A stretch of 64,000 bases of DNA from contig NZ_JACIFO010000002.1 in NCBI RefSeq assembly GCF_014197445.1, positions 310,001-374,000 of the forward strand, written 5' to 3'. Position 1 is the first letter of the stretch; each line of letters starts with the position of its first letter. The position numbers and the translations under genes were made by a program. Of this stretch, positions 36,254 to 45,542 are shown piece after piece. The DNA comes from Mesonia hippocampi. Lineage in GTDB: Bacteria > Bacteroidota > Bacteroidia > Flavobacteriales > Flavobacteriaceae. The notes under the pieces are model-generated. The model made no database searches. It saw only the letters and a program-made list of their open reading frames with translations, and was not told where the DNA came from.

Positions 36254-37720
36254 ATGAAAAAACAACCTAAATTTATTTTTTTGCTTGTAGCTTTAACAAG
36301 CCTATTTTTTGCTTGCTCAAGCGACGATGACACTACAACAGAACCAGAAAAACCAGCTGAAGTTGCTTTAGAAAGTTTCGGTTTTTATAAAGAAGATAAC
36401 ACGCAATTACTAGAAGATTATGTTGTAGAGAACATAGAAGGAGACGAAGTTAAAATCGCTTTGCCAGCCGAAGTAGATAAAACTTCTTTAATAGCAAGAT
36501 TTACTACTAGTGCTAACGATAAAGTAACCGTTGGAGGCGTAGAACAAGTAAGTGGTGTAACAGCTAACAACTTTTCGGCACCTTTAGAATACATTTTAAA
36601 TGAAGGAAATAAAAATGTGATCTATACAATAAAGGTTACCGATAAAGCCTATGCAGTTTGGAGCATATTACCTGCTTTTGATATGGAAGTAACAGATATT
36701 TCAATGAGTGTTAACCCAACAAACTCAAATCCAGCTATTGCTTATGTTTCAAACCCAGAAAGTTCTTCAGATAGAAAATTAAATTTAATTTCTTTCGACG
36801 GAAATCAGTGGGGACATATCGGAGCAGAAAACTTTACTCCAGCAAGAGCTAGAAATGTAAATTTAGCGTATAAAAAAGACGGGACGCCATTAGTTAGCTT
36901 TCGTGACGATAACCTAGACCCTAGCCAAATCTCTGTGATGGGATACCAGTCTAACACTTGGGATTATGTAGGAACACCAGGTATCTCTGGAGTGAAAGCT
37001 AGTCATGGAGTAATAAGCACAGATACAGAAGGGAACATCTACGATTTTTATATTCATGATGATAATAGCGACCCAGCTAATAAAAGAAGCATTTTTGCTA
37101 AAACTTACAAAGGAGCAGCATGGGCAGAATTACCTATTACAGGGCGTACAGGAGCGGCTATAGTTATAAAAACAAAAGAAGCAAACGGTAATATTTATCT
37201 TTTAGCGTTAAATTTTGGTGACTTACAATCAATTTCTGTTTATAAATATGACGGAAACAATTGGACAACATTAGCAGACCAAATGAAAGACTCTCCAGAA
37301 AACACTATCTCATACCGTGAAGCTTCGTTTGCAATAGATGCACAAGGAAATGTATATGTGGCTTATGCCGAAAATAATGGAGAAGGTACAGAAGCTCAAT
37401 TAAAAGTTAAAAAATACACTGCAGAAACACAGTCATGGTCAACCTTAGGAAGTAACATCGTTACTACTTCACTTAGATCGTTTGATATTGCTGTAGATGC
37501 TTATGCTAACCCAATGGTATTATATAAGAATGATACAGAAAATCCTGTAGTGGTTAGTTTTGATAATAAAACATACAACTGGGGAGAAACAACAGTACTT
37601 TCTAACCTAGAGGCAGACGATTTGCAAATAACAGTAGCTCCTAATGGAGTAGGTTACGCTAGTTATAAGGTAGAAAACCAATTGTATGTTCATAAATACG
37701 ATTCTCCAGATAACAATTAA
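36254..37720 (+). CDS. Surface lipoprotein with DUF5018-like domain and propeller-like repeats
   Basis: 488 residues. Lipobox FFAC followed by SSDDD, which resembles the surface lipoprotein export signal. Residues about 35-135 look like a DUF5018-type domain (VALESFGFYKEDNTQLLEDY). The rest has recurring blade-like units (LNLISFDGNQWGHIGAENF, VYKYDGNNWTTLADQM, KKYTAETQSWSTLGSNI), consistent with a beta-propeller. It is the fifth gene after the ECF/FecR pair, so it is likely a surface substrate-binding protein of the uptake system. No catalytic residues recognised. Confidence 0.78.
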   Translation: MKKQPKFIFLLVALTSLFFACSSDDDTTTEPEKPAEVALESFGFYKEDNTQLLEDYVVENIEGDEVKIALPAEVDKTSLIARFTTSANDKVTVGGVEQVSGVTANNFSAPLEYILNEGNKNVIYTIKVTDKAYAVWSILPAFDMEVTDISMSVNPTNSNPAIAYVSNPESSSDRKLNLISFDGNQWGHIGAENFTPARARNVNLAYKKDGTPLVSFRDDNLDPSQISVMGYQSNTWDYVGTPGISGVKASHGVISTDTEGNIYDFYIHDDNSDPANKRSIFAKTYKGAAWAELPITGRTGAAIVIKTKEANGNIYLLALNFGDLQSISVYKYDGNNWTTLADQMKDSPENTISYREASFAIDAQGNVYVAYAENNGEGTEAQLKVKKYTAETQSWSTLGSNIVTTSLRSFDIAVDAYANPMVLYKNDTENPVVVSFDNKTYNWGETTVLSNLEADDLQITVAPNGVGYASYKVENQLYVHKYDSPDNN

Positions 37721-37750
37721 TTTTTTAAAATAAAGCTATTTTCATATATG

Positions 37751-37779
37751 CCAGGGCGGTGTTTTATACCGTCCTGGTT
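37751..37779 (+). terminator. Hairpin after the propeller lipoprotein gene
   Basis: CCAGGGCGGT and ACCGTCCTGG pair (nine Watson-Crick pairs and one G-T) with a seven-base loop, followed by TTTAT. The T tract is short, so it may attenuate rather than end transcription before the phosphoesterase gene. Confidence 0.65.
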
Positions 37780-37800
37780 TATAACAAATAACAATTGCTT

Positions 37801-39291
37801 ATGAATAAGGTGTTTTTATACTTCATTTTAGGGTTAGTATCAATTAGTAATTGGGCAGCTGTAAATACAACTACCATAAAAGGAGTAGTGTATATAGATG
37901 AAAATTTAAACGGAACTTTTGATAAGCGAGAAAAGAAACTTAAAGATGTTTATGTTTCAAACGGGGTCGAAATTGTAAAAACCAACCCTAAAGGAGAGTA
38001 TCAATTACAAAATACTACATCCCAAACCATTTTTGTTATTACACCTACAGGCTTTACAGCTTCTATCCCTAACCAATGGTATAAAACAATAGACCAAAAC
38101 AGCAATGAAATTAACTTTGGTTTAACCAAGGTTAAATCAACAAAAAAGTTTAAAATCATGGCTGTTGGCGATGTTCAAGTAGGCAACAATAACGAAGTTA
38201 AGTATGCCGGAAACACATTAGGAACCCATTTGATTAATACAAAAGATTATGACTTTAGTATTTTTCTAGGAGATTTGGTTAATGACCAAGTAGATTTGTT
38301 TTCGCCACTTAAACAGGTGGTAGATTTTAGCAGCTTTCCATATAAAATGGTTTACGGAAATCATGACCGTAATTTTAAAAACACTCAAGAAAGTCAAGAA
38401 GAAAGCTTTGAGAAAATTTTTGGACCAACTACTTATGCGTTTTTCCATAAAGGAGTTCTATTTATTAGCTTAAATACAATAAAACCTAAAGGGAAATATG
38501 GGTATGAAGGTGTTTATGAAAAAGAAGAAATCACGTTTGTAGATAATGTTTTAAAGCTAATCGACGATAATCAACTTATAGTAATTAGCCAGCATATTCC
38601 TTTAGTAGGAATAAAAAATAAGGAAGATTTGTTAGTGAGCTTAAATATAAAAAACAACATCCTTATCCTTTCGGGGCATACACATAGCATAAGTAGAAGG
38701 TTTTATAAACGCAAAAAGGGGTACAGCGATATCCAAGAGTTAACGGCAGGAGCAGTATCAGGAAATTGGTGGACAGGTCAAAAAGATTGGACAGGAATCC
38801 CATCGGCTTTAATGAAGTGCGGCAGCCCAAGAGGGTATTTTGAAGTTACATTTACTAAAAATAAATATCATTTTAATTTTAAATCGCTAGGTTTTAATCC
38901 AGAAACGCAAGTGAGTCTTTGGTTTGGTGATTTAAACCAAGATGAGCTACCTTTCACGGTAGATGCTAAAAATAATAAACTCTTAGTAAATTACTTCTCA
39001 GGTTCCGATAAAACCGTTGTAAAAGCTTTTATAAACGGCAAGTATTATAGCAATCTTAAAAAAGAAAAACAAGTAGATCCTTATGTGGCGAGAATTAAGA
39101 GGTGGCAAAGCGAAAAAGTATCGCCAGATAAATTAAGTAAAGGCTCACCATACTTAAACACAAGATCAAATCATATATGGCAACTTGATTTACCTACAGA
39201 AAAGCTAAAAGAAACAAACCGTATTAGGTTAGAAATAACAGACCCGTATCTTGAAGATTTTGAAAAAGAATTTATCTTTTGGAAAGAATAA
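37801..39291 (+). CDS. Exported calcineurin-like metallophosphoesterase
   Basis: 496 residues from ATG 37801 (a TTG two codons earlier is less likely). A signal peptide precedes a short beta domain (TIKGVVYIDENLNGTFDKRE, an SdrD-B-like block). The metal-binding motifs follow in order: GDVQVG near 122, GDLVND, GNHDRN, ISQHIPL and LSGHTHS. The C-terminal part (RGYFEVTFT onward) is the beta domain usual for these enzymes in Bacteroidota. It would hydrolyse a phosphoester in the periplasm or at the surface. It lies behind a hairpin and may be only partly co-expressed with the SusCD operon. Confidence 0.88.
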   Translation: MNKVFLYFILGLVSISNWAAVNTTTIKGVVYIDENLNGTFDKREKKLKDVYVSNGVEIVKTNPKGEYQLQNTTSQTIFVITPTGFTASIPNQWYKTIDQNSNEINFGLTKVKSTKKFKIMAVGDVQVGNNNEVKYAGNTLGTHLINTKDYDFSIFLGDLVNDQVDLFSPLKQVVDFSSFPYKMVYGNHDRNFKNTQESQEESFEKIFGPTTYAFFHKGVLFISLNTIKPKGKYGYEGVYEKEEITFVDNVLKLIDDNQLIVISQHIPLVGIKNKEDLLVSLNIKNNILILSGHTHSISRRFYKRKKGYSDIQELTAGAVSGNWWTGQKDWTGIPSALMKCGSPRGYFEVTFTKNKYHFNFKSLGFNPETQVSLWFGDLNQDELPFTVDAKNNKLLVNYFSGSDKTVVKAFINGKYYSNLKKEKQVDPYVARIKRWQSEKVSPDKLSKGSPYLNTRSNHIWQLDLPTEKLKETNRIRLEITDPYLEDFEKEFIFWKE

Positions 39292-39312
39292 ATTTCAAGC
39301 CTATTTAATCAC

Positions 39313-39347
39313 AAAAATCCGCTTCTATACAGAAACGGATTTTTTTA
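39313..39347. terminator. Bidirectional terminator between convergent genes
   Basis: AAAAATCCG and CGGATTTTT arms with an inner TTCT/AGAA stem and a T run lie between the phosphoesterase stop (39291) and the convergent DsrE-like stop (39366), ending both units. Confidence 0.9.
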
Positions 39348-39365
39348 ATTTCACAGCTGTTTTTT

Positions 39366-39818
39366 TTAGAGGTTAAGGGTGTTGTAGCCCTCGTCTTTCA
39401 ACTCAAAAAACTTTAACCATACATCGGGTGTAGTTTGTAGCCTTGAGTCTAATTCTTCTTTTGGAATATTAAAATAGCTCAGTGCAACTTCGCACACATA
39501 TATATTTATACCTAATTTTTTAGCTTCGGCAATTTGTGGAAGCAAGTTTTCGTCTTTAGCTAATGCTTTAGCCAACTCGCCATATACTAAAATGCTGTAT
39601 TGGTAATTATTCTTTTTTATTTGCATGCGTTTTGCAAGGCTAAGCGCACCTGTAAATCTTCTGGTGTTACCCACCATTAACGCAAATTTTGTAGATTCTC
39701 CTTTGTAATCTAAATAGTAGGAATCTTTTTTGGGTTCCGTTTGTGCGTATAGGTTGTTTGAGCTTAACGAAATTAAGTTAGCTACGATGATTAATAAGCT
39801 AATATAAAATATTTTCAT
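39366..39818 (-). CDS. Exported DsrE-like protein
   Basis: 150 residues with a signal peptide ending NNLYAQ. The body resembles the DsrE/DsrF-like fold (YQYSILVYGELAKALAKDE, LGINIYVCEVALSYFNI). Family members bind or relay sulfur or short thiols; the single Cys in VYVCEVAL-like position is the expected reactive one. It follows the OsmC gene by four bases, so both probably act in thiol or peroxide homeostasis. Substrate unknown. Confidence 0.75.
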   Translation of the reverse strand: MKIFYISLLIIVANLISLSSNNLYAQTEPKKDSYYLDYKGESTKFALMVGNTRRFTGALSLAKRMQIKKNNYQYSILVYGELAKALAKDENLLPQIAEAKKLGINIYVCEVALSYFNIPKEELDSRLQTTPDVWLKFFELKDEGYNTLNL

Positions 39819-39822
39819 AAGG

Positions 39823-40233
39823 TTATTTTTTGTAGTTTACGGTAAGCGTGCTAGGGAAGGCAAAACTATTCCCGATAGGGCATAATTTTTTTGCCTGTGC
39901 TGCCAATTCAAGGAATTCTTCTTCCTCTAAATTATCTATCGTTGTTGTAATTTCTATTTCGGCAGCTTTTATATTGTCCATATCATAATCAATATGGCAA
40001 TGTGTTTCTAAACATTTTGGCGTGTGGTTGTTTTCTGATAGCACCATTGCTAAAGTCATATTATAACAAGCAGAATAGGCTGCAGCAAGAAACTCTTCTG
40101 GGGTGGTTGCTGCTTTGTTAGGTCTTTTTGTAAAATGATAATTCATCCCATCCATAAGTGTATTTTCAGAAGAAAAAGAGCCTTCGCCTTTTTTTAAGGT
40201 GTTTTCCCAAGTAGCTTTAATCGTTGTTTTCAT
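39823..40233 (-). CDS. OsmC/Ohr-type peroxiredoxin
   Basis: 136 residues, normal for OsmC. The two redox Cys are in SACYNMTL (near 58) and KLCPIGNS (near 118), with TTPEEFLAAAY upstream, all family hallmarks. It reduces organic hydroperoxides or disulfide-containing substrates in the cytoplasm. Next to an AraC-type regulator and co-transcribed with the DsrE-like gene. Confidence 0.92.
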   Translation of the reverse strand: MKTTIKATWENTLKKGEGSFSSENTLMDGMNYHFTKRPNKAATTPEEFLAAAYSACYNMTLAMVLSENNHTPKCLETHCHIDYDMDNIKAAEIEITTTIDNLEEEEFLELAAQAKKLCPIGNSFAFPSTLTVNYKK

Positions 40234-40330
40234 TGTTAGGTTTTTATTAAAATAAGAGTAACAAAATTAAAGGCTTTTAAAAAAAGCATCAATGGATAAA
40301 ACAGAAGTAAAATAGGACTTTTATAACTTT

Positions 40331-41161
40331 TTAGAAAATAAGCTGTTTTGGTTTTTTCTGTGTTTTTCTAAAAGTTAATGGAGTTGTTGAGGTTTGTTTT
40401 TTAAAAAAACGGTTAAAGTAAGAGCTATCAGTGTAGCCTAATGTATGCGAAATTTCTTTTACAGATAAGTTGGTGTGTGCCAAGAGTCTTTTGGCTTGTA
40501 GTATTATCCTATTGCTTATAATTTGTTGTGGTGTTGTATTAAAGTTTTTAACAACATTGTTGTTTAATGTTTTTGGGGTGATGTTAAGCATTTTTGCATA
40601 ACAAGTAACTTGGTGTATTTGGGCGTAATTTTCTTCTACAAGCTTGCTAAACTTTTTTATAAAATTTTGTTTCTTAGAAAAATCGGAGGTGTTTATTTGC
40701 CATTGTATTGCCCATATTCGTGTAGCTTCAATGATAATGTATTTTAGGAGGAGTTTAATTTTTTCTTCACTCCAATAATCGGTATTTTTCTCTTCTTTTT
40801 CTATTTCAGTCACTAACCTGCAGAGGTTAGTTGCTTGTTGGTGGGTGAGATGAATATAAGGTGTTAAGGTTATGTTTCGGTATAATAACCCATCGCAAGC
40901 AAGCTCCTGGTCGTGTAGCTCTATACAGTAAAAATCGGTATCAAAATAAATAAGTTGCCCTTTTGCTTTTTCATCTAATACAAAAAAATGCTCTTCATTT
41001 AAAAAGAAAAAAGTATCGGCAGGACAGTTTATGGTATCAAAATCTATTTTAATTTTACTTCCTTTCTCTAAAAAAATTATTTTATAGTAATCTTTTAATC
41101 GGTTACAAAGCTGAGAAGTATTGGTGGTATTGGTAATATAAAACGAGCCGAAACCTTCCAT
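40331..41161 (-). CDS. AraC-family transcription regulator
   Basis: 276 residues. An N-terminal cupin-like sensor domain (ILKLKIDFDTI region, DTFFFLNEEHFFVL) and a C-terminal double helix-turn-helix at about 175-270 (LSVKEISHTLGYTDSSYFNRFF). It lies between riboflavin synthase (21 bases) and OsmC (97 bases) on the same strand; it may control the OsmC/DsrE pair, which is inference from position. Confidence 0.92.
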   Translation of the reverse strand: MEGFGSFYITNTTNTSQLCNRLKDYYKIIFLEKGSKIKIDFDTINCPADTFFFLNEEHFFVLDEKAKGQLIYFDTDFYCIELHDQELACDGLLYRNITLTPYIHLTHQQATNLCRLVTEIEKEEKNTDYWSEEKIKLLLKYIIIEATRIWAIQWQINTSDFSKKQNFIKKFSKLVEENYAQIHQVTCYAKMLNITPKTLNNNVVKNFNTTPQQIISNRIILQAKRLLAHTNLSVKEISHTLGYTDSSYFNRFFKKQTSTTPLTFRKTQKKPKQLIF

Positions 41162-41182
41162 GTTAATTCGAGAAGCTAAAAA

Positions 41183-41770
41183 CTAAAATTGGGCGAGGCG
41201 TTGTACATATTTCCCAATAACATCAAACTCAAGGTTTACGGTATCGCCTTGTTTTAGGTTTTTAAAGGTGGTGTGTGCTAAAGTATAAGGTATAATGGCA
41301 ACACTAAAACTATTGTTTTTACTGTTTATTACCGTGAGGCTTACACCATTTATGGTTATTGAGCCTTTCTCTATAGTAACATGCGGAATATTTTTATAAT
41401 TGTAGCTAAACGTAAAAATGGTGCTACCATCTTGTGGAATAATTTCGGTACAAATACCAACTCCGTCAACATGGCCTTGCACAATATGCCCATCTAACCT
41501 AGCAGGAAGCTGTAAACCTCGTTCAAGGTTAATTTCATCCCCAACGTTTAGCTGTTCAAGGTTGGTTTTTTCTAAGGTTTCTTGGATAGCGGTTACGGTA
41601 AAGGTCTCATCGTCTAAAGCAACCACAGTAAGGCATACACCGTTGTGAGCTACAGATTGGTCTATTTTTAGTTCGGGGGTAAACCTAGCCTTAACAGTAA
41701 GGTGTAAATTACCTTGTTCTTTTTTAATTTCTTGTAGGAGAGCAACCTCTTCAATTATTCCTGTAAACAT
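41183..41770 (-). CDS. ribE: Riboflavin synthase, alpha chain
   Basis: 195 residues, the usual length. It converts two 6,7-dimethyl-8-ribityllumazine molecules to riboflavin. MFTGIIEEVA is the family N-terminus; two lumazine-binding repeats follow (NGVCLTVVALDDETF, then NGVSLTVINSKNNSF) with DGHIVQGHVDGVG between. It is divergent from pdxA, across a 105-base gap with -7 elements on both strands. Confidence 0.96.
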   Translation of the reverse strand: MFTGIIEEVALLQEIKKEQGNLHLTVKARFTPELKIDQSVAHNGVCLTVVALDDETFTVTAIQETLEKTNLEQLNVGDEINLERGLQLPARLDGHIVQGHVDGVGICTEIIPQDGSTIFTFSYNYKNIPHVTIEKGSITINGVSLTVINSKNNSFSVAIIPYTLAHTTFKNLKQGDTVNLEFDVIGKYVQRLAQF

Positions 41771-41782
41771 AATTTATTTCTT

Positions 41783-41803
41783 TACCTTTGTATTGCAAAA
41801 ATA
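41783..41803. promoter_or_regulatory. Divergent -7 elements for pdxA (+) and ribE (-)
   Basis: TACCTTTG at 41783-41790 (plus strand) and TATTTTTG at 41796-41803 (minus strand) both match TAnnTTTG. The minus-strand element lies 25 bases before the ribE ATG. Neither has a convincing spaced TTG. Confidence 0.4.
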
Positions 41804-41875
41804 GCTATATTTTGTAAGAAAAAGTTGTTAAAGAAAAAGCATTCTTATCTCTTATAAAATTATGAAAATAGGATT

Positions 41876-42925
41876 ATGACTCAAGAAACCTCAAAAATAA
41901 AAGTAGGAATAAGTATAGGCGATTTAAACGGAATTGGATGTGAAATTATATTAAAAACGTTCCAAGACAGCAGAATGTTATCCTTCTGTACACCTGTAAT
42001 CTTTGCAAATACAAAAGTAGTATCATATTACAAGAAGATTTTAAAAATACCAATAAACTTTCAGGGGATACCTTCGGCAGATAAAGCCATAGATGATAAA
42101 GTGAATGTGGTAAACCTATGGAAGGAAAATATCAAAATAACACCTGGCGCAGAGGATAAAGTAATAGGAGAATACGCTTTTAAATCTTTACAAGCAGCAA
42201 CAAATGCATTAAAAGAAAACCAAGTAGATGTACTTGTTACAGCACCAATTAATAAACACGTTATTCAGTCAGAAGAGTTTAACTTTCCAGGACATACAGA
42301 CTATTTAGCCCAAGAGTTTGGCGGAGAAAGCTTAATGTTTATGGTATCTGAAAACTTAAAAATAGGTTTGCTTACCGACCATGTACCTGTAAAAAATGTT
42401 CCTGAGAAGATAACAAGAAAACTCATAGAGCAAAAAGTAAACACCATTGCAGAGAGTTTAAAAAAAGACTTTTGTGTGAGTGTGCCTAAAATAGCCGTTT
42501 TGGGAATAAACCCTCATAACGGTGATAATGGAGTAATAGGCGATGAAGACCAAAAAGTACTTATGCCTACCGTTAATCAGTTAAATAAAAAAGGACAGTA
42601 TGTATTTGGACCCTATGCCGCTGATAGTTTTTTTGGAAGTAAAAACTATCAAAACTTCGATGCAGTAATTGCCGCCTACCACGATCAAGGATTGGTTCCT
42701 TTTAAAACATTAGCTTTTGGAAATGGGGTAAATTTTACCGCAGGACTAAGTAAAGTACGCACTTCTCCAGATCACGGTACAGCCTATGAGATAGCCGGAA
42801 AAGGAGAAGCAAACCATAATTCTTTTGAGGAAGCTGTTTTTACAGCAATAAAAATATATAAGAACAGAAACGAATACCAACAACTAACAAAAAACCCGTT
42901 AAAACGTCAGGGCAAAAAATTATAA
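41876..42925 (+). CDS. pdxA: 4-hydroxythreonine-4-phosphate dehydrogenase
   Basis: 349 residues. It oxidises 4-phosphohydroxythreonine in pyridoxal phosphate synthesis. Metal ligand His residues are in FPGHTDYLA, YHDQGLVPFK and SPDHGTAYEIAG; VTAPINKHVI is another family block. The ATG at 41876 overlaps the TGA of a five-codon reading frame (ATG 41862, peptide MKIGL). No pyridoxal gene partner is adjacent; yceD follows after 69 bases with its own promoter. Confidence 0.96.
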   Translation: MTQETSKIKVGISIGDLNGIGCEIILKTFQDSRMLSFCTPVIFANTKVVSYYKKILKIPINFQGIPSADKAIDDKVNVVNLWKENIKITPGAEDKVIGEYAFKSLQAATNALKENQVDVLVTAPINKHVIQSEEFNFPGHTDYLAQEFGGESLMFMVSENLKIGLLTDHVPVKNVPEKITRKLIEQKVNTIAESLKKDFCVSVPKIAVLGINPHNGDNGVIGDEDQKVLMPTVNQLNKKGQYVFGPYAADSFFGSKNYQNFDAVIAAYHDQGLVPFKTLAFGNGVNFTAGLSKVRTSPDHGTAYEIAGKGEANHNSFEEAVFTAIKIYKNRNEYQQLTKNPLKRQGKKL

Positions 42926-42967
42926 ACATTTTTTTGTTAATAAATACACTTAATATACTATTTTTTA

Positions 42968-42975
42968 TATATTTG
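42968..42975 (+). promoter_or_regulatory. -7 element of yceD-rpmF
   Basis: TATATTTG, an exact TAnnTTTG match followed by CACGC, 19 bases before the yceD ATG. Confidence 0.5.
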
Positions 42976-42994
42976 CACGCCCGAAATTGATGAA

Positions 42995-43540
42995 ATGATG
43001 AAGAAGTTTAAAGCATACGAAATTCAATTTGTAGGGTTAAAGCTCGGTAAACATTACTATGATTATACCATAGACAATGCGTTCTTTGATTTATTTGAAT
43101 ACGACGAATTTAACCACGTTGATGTAAAAGCCCATCTAGAACTAGAGAAAAAAAGTACGATGTTGGAGCTTACCTTTAAGGTAGAAGGTCTTGTAAACAT
43201 AAATTGCGATGTAAGTAACGAACCTTACAATCAGCCAATTGAAGGAGATCTCAAAATTATCATTAAATTTGCAGAAGAATATAATGATGATAATGAAGAA
43301 ATCCTTTACATACCTCATGGAGAATACAAAATACAAGTAGAACAATACATCTACGAAAGTATTATTTTAGCCATGCCTTATAAGCGAGAACACCCTGGAA
43401 TAAAAAACGGGACATTAAATTCTGAAATACTCGATAAACTAGAAGAGCTTCAACCAAAAATTAAAGAAAACAAAGAAGAAAACGAGGAAATAGACCCTCG
43501 GTGGAATAAATTAAAAAACCTATTAAACGAAAATAAATAG
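42995..43540 (+). CDS. yceD: DUF177/YceD family protein
   Basis: 181 residues. The family block is LVNINCDVSNEPYNQPIEG, followed by ILYIPHGEYKIQVEQYIYESIILAMP. YceD proteins are linked to ribosome assembly and 23S rRNA, and their gene almost always precedes rpmF, as it does here (nine bases). It retains one Cys of the family Cys pattern. Confidence 0.92.
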   Translation: MMKKFKAYEIQFVGLKLGKHYYDYTIDNAFFDLFEYDEFNHVDVKAHLELEKKSTMLELTFKVEGLVNINCDVSNEPYNQPIEGDLKIIIKFAEEYNDDNEEILYIPHGEYKIQVEQYIYESIILAMPYKREHPGIKNGTLNSEILDKLEELQPKIKENKEENEEIDPRWNKLKNLLNENK

Positions 43541-43549
43541 TATTGAGAT

Positions 43550-43747
43550 ATGGCACATCCTAAGAGAAAGACCTCAAAAACAAGAAGAGATAAAAGAAGA
43601 ACGCATTATAAAGCGAAAGCTCCGCAAATTGCAACAGACCCTACAACAGGAGAAGCTCACGTTTATCACAGAGCTCACTGGCATGAAGGTAAACTTTACT
43701 ACCGCGGTCAAGTATTAATCGATAATAGCGAAGAAGTTGAAGCTTAA
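43550..43747 (+). CDS. rpmF: 50S ribosomal protein L32
   Basis: 65 residues, normal for L32. [19 protein letters not shown] is the conserved basic N-terminus. It lies between yceD and fabH, the common bacterial order linking ribosome production to fatty-acid synthesis. A strong terminator follows, and fabH has its own promoter. The zinc Cys residues of some L32 proteins are absent, as in Cys-minus forms. Confidence 0.97.
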   Translation: MAHPKRKTSKTRRDKRRTHYKAKAPQIATDPTTGEAHVYHRAHWHEGKLYYRGQVLIDNSEEVEA

Positions 43748-43771
43748 AAGCTTCTAGAAATAAAACAATAT

Positions 43772-43806
43772 AAAAACTCTCACGCTGTGAGGGTTTTTGT
43801 TTTTTA
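43772..43806 (+). terminator. Terminator after rpmF
   Basis: ACTCTCAC and GTGAGGGT arms with loop GCT, flanked by A and T runs. Confidence 0.9.
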
Positions 43807-43839
43807 TATGCTTAAAATGAGTAAATTACATTTTTTTGG

Positions 43840-43869
43840 TTGAATAAGTCATAAAAACATAGTAATTTG
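43840..43869 (+). promoter_or_regulatory. Promoter of fabH-accB-accC
   Basis: TTG at 43840-43842, a 20-base spacer and TAATTTG at 43863-43869, one base short of the TAnnTTTG consensus. It lies 77 bases before the fabH ATG, after the rpmF terminator. Confidence 0.5.
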
Positions 43870-43946
43870 CACCTCTCTTTAAGCTTTAAATAATCAAAGG
43901 CTTTTAAATTAAGAGAATAAGTATTTTTGGGAACTAAAAATATATT

Positions 43947-44942
43947 ATGAGTAAAATAACAGCAGCCATTACCGCTGTAGGTTCTTACGTTCCAGAAGAT
44001 GTGCTTTCTAACAAAATGTTGGAAAGTATGGTAGAAACCAACGACGAATGGATAACTACCCGTACAGGAATAAAAGAACGCAGAATATTAAAAGATCCTA
44101 CTAAAGGAACTTCTTACCTTGGCATCCAAGCGGCAAAAAACCTTATAGAAAAGAAAAATCTAGATCCAGCAGAAATAGATTTAGTGCTTTTTGCTACCGC
44201 AACCCCAGATATGCCTGTAGCTTCTACCGCAGTATATACCGCAACGCAAATAGGAGCAGTAAATGCTTTTGCTTACGATTTGCAAGCCGCATGCTCTAGT
44301 TTTCTTTACGGAATGTCTACAGCAGCAGCTTATATAGAATCTGGAAAATATAAAAAAGTATTACTGATAGGAGCCGATAAAATGTCTTCTATTATAGATT
44401 ATACAGACAGAGCAACCTGTATTATTTTTGGAGACGGAGGAGGAGCAGTCCTTTTTGAACCAAATACAGAAGGCTACGGTCTACAAGACGAATACCTACG
44501 TAGTGATGGAGTAGGAAGAGAATTTCTAAAAATAGAAGCAGGAGGCTCTATCATGCCAGCAAGCCAAAAAACAATAGACGAGCGCTTACACTATGTACAC
44601 CAAGATGGTAAAACAGTGTTTAAATTTGCCGTTTCTAATATGGCAGATGTAAGTGCAAAAATTATGGAACGCAATCAATTAACATCTAACGATGTAAATT
44701 GGCTCATAGCACACCAAGCGAATAAACGTATTATCGATGCTACGGCAAAACGCATGGAAATAGAGCAAGAAAAAGTATTAATAAATATAGAGCGTTACGG
44801 AAACACCACTTCTGCAACGCTTCCTTTATTATTGGCCGATTTTGAAAAACAATTCAAAAAAGGCGATAACCTTGTATTTGCGTCATTTGGAGGCGGATTT
44901 ACTTGGGGGTCTATTTACTTAAAATGGGCTTATAATTCTTAA
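43947..44942 (+). CDS. fabH: Beta-ketoacyl-ACP synthase III
   Basis: 331 residues. It condenses acetyl-CoA with malonyl-ACP to start fatty-acid synthesis. The catalytic triad is visible: Cys in [11 protein letters not shown], His in [10 protein letters not shown] and Asn in [12 protein letters not shown]. It is 29 bases upstream of accB, so initiation and malonyl-CoA supply are co-expressed. Confidence 0.97.
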   Translation: MSKITAAITAVGSYVPEDVLSNKMLESMVETNDEWITTRTGIKERRILKDPTKGTSYLGIQAAKNLIEKKNLDPAEIDLVLFATATPDMPVASTAVYTATQIGAVNAFAYDLQAACSSFLYGMSTAAAYIESGKYKKVLLIGADKMSSIIDYTDRATCIIFGDGGGAVLFEPNTEGYGLQDEYLRSDGVGREFLKIEAGGSIMPASQKTIDERLHYVHQDGKTVFKFAVSNMADVSAKIMERNQLTSNDVNWLIAHQANKRIIDATAKRMEIEQEKVLINIERYGNTTSATLPLLLADFEKQFKKGDNLVFASFGGGFTWGSIYLKWAYNS

Positions 44943-44971
44943 ATAAAAAAACAGCAAAAACCCTTACAGTT

Positions 44972-45454
44972 ATGAAGTTAAAAGAAATTCAGAATTTAAT
45001 AAAATTTGTAGCCAACTCTGGCGCAAGTGAAGTTAAATTAGAAATGGATGATGTAAAAATCACCATTAAAACAACCTCAGAAGATAAAGTAAATACTGTT
45101 GTTCAGCAAATCCCAATGGGGCAAATGCAACAAGCAGCAGCTCAACCAGCTGCACCAGTACAAGAAGCTCCAGCAAGTAACACAACAACTGAAAACACCG
45201 CAGACGATAGTAAATACATTACTGTAAAATCGCCTATTATAGGAACATTCTACCGCAAGCCATCGCCAGATAAACCTACATTTGTAGAAGTTGGTGATAC
45301 CATTAAAGAAGGAGATGTATTATGTATTATCGAAGCAATGAAACTTTTTAATGAAATAGAAAGTGAAGTGAGCGGTAAAATTGTAAAAGTATTGGTAGAC
45401 GATACCTCTCCAGTAGAGTTCGACCAACCATTATTCTTAGTAGATCCTTCTTAA
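44972..45454 (+). CDS. accB: Biotin carboxyl carrier protein of acetyl-CoA carboxylase
   Basis: 160 residues. An N-terminal helical domain, an Ala/Pro/Gln-rich linker at 50-80, and the biotinyl domain with the carrier Lys in [12 protein letters not shown]. It carries CO2 from AccC to the transferase. The accC gene follows after 88 bases. Confidence 0.97.
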   Translation: MKLKEIQNLIKFVANSGASEVKLEMDDVKITIKTTSEDKVNTVVQQIPMGQMQQAAAQPAAPVQEAPASNTTTENTADDSKYITVKSPIIGTFYRKPSPDKPTFVEVGDTIKEGDVLCIIEAMKLFNEIESEVSGKIVKVLVDDTSPVEFDQPLFLVDPS

Positions 45455-45542
45455 GAAATTTTAGATGTACATTTTCTGTTTCCTAATTATACAGAAATGC
45501 ATTGTGTTAAAATGAAATAATGATATTTAAAATTTCAAAAAG

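Noticed and set aside
26267-39291. Polysaccharide utilisation locus
   Set aside because: SusCD are present but there is no glycoside hydrolase, lyase, or sulfatase; an M16 peptidase is present instead.
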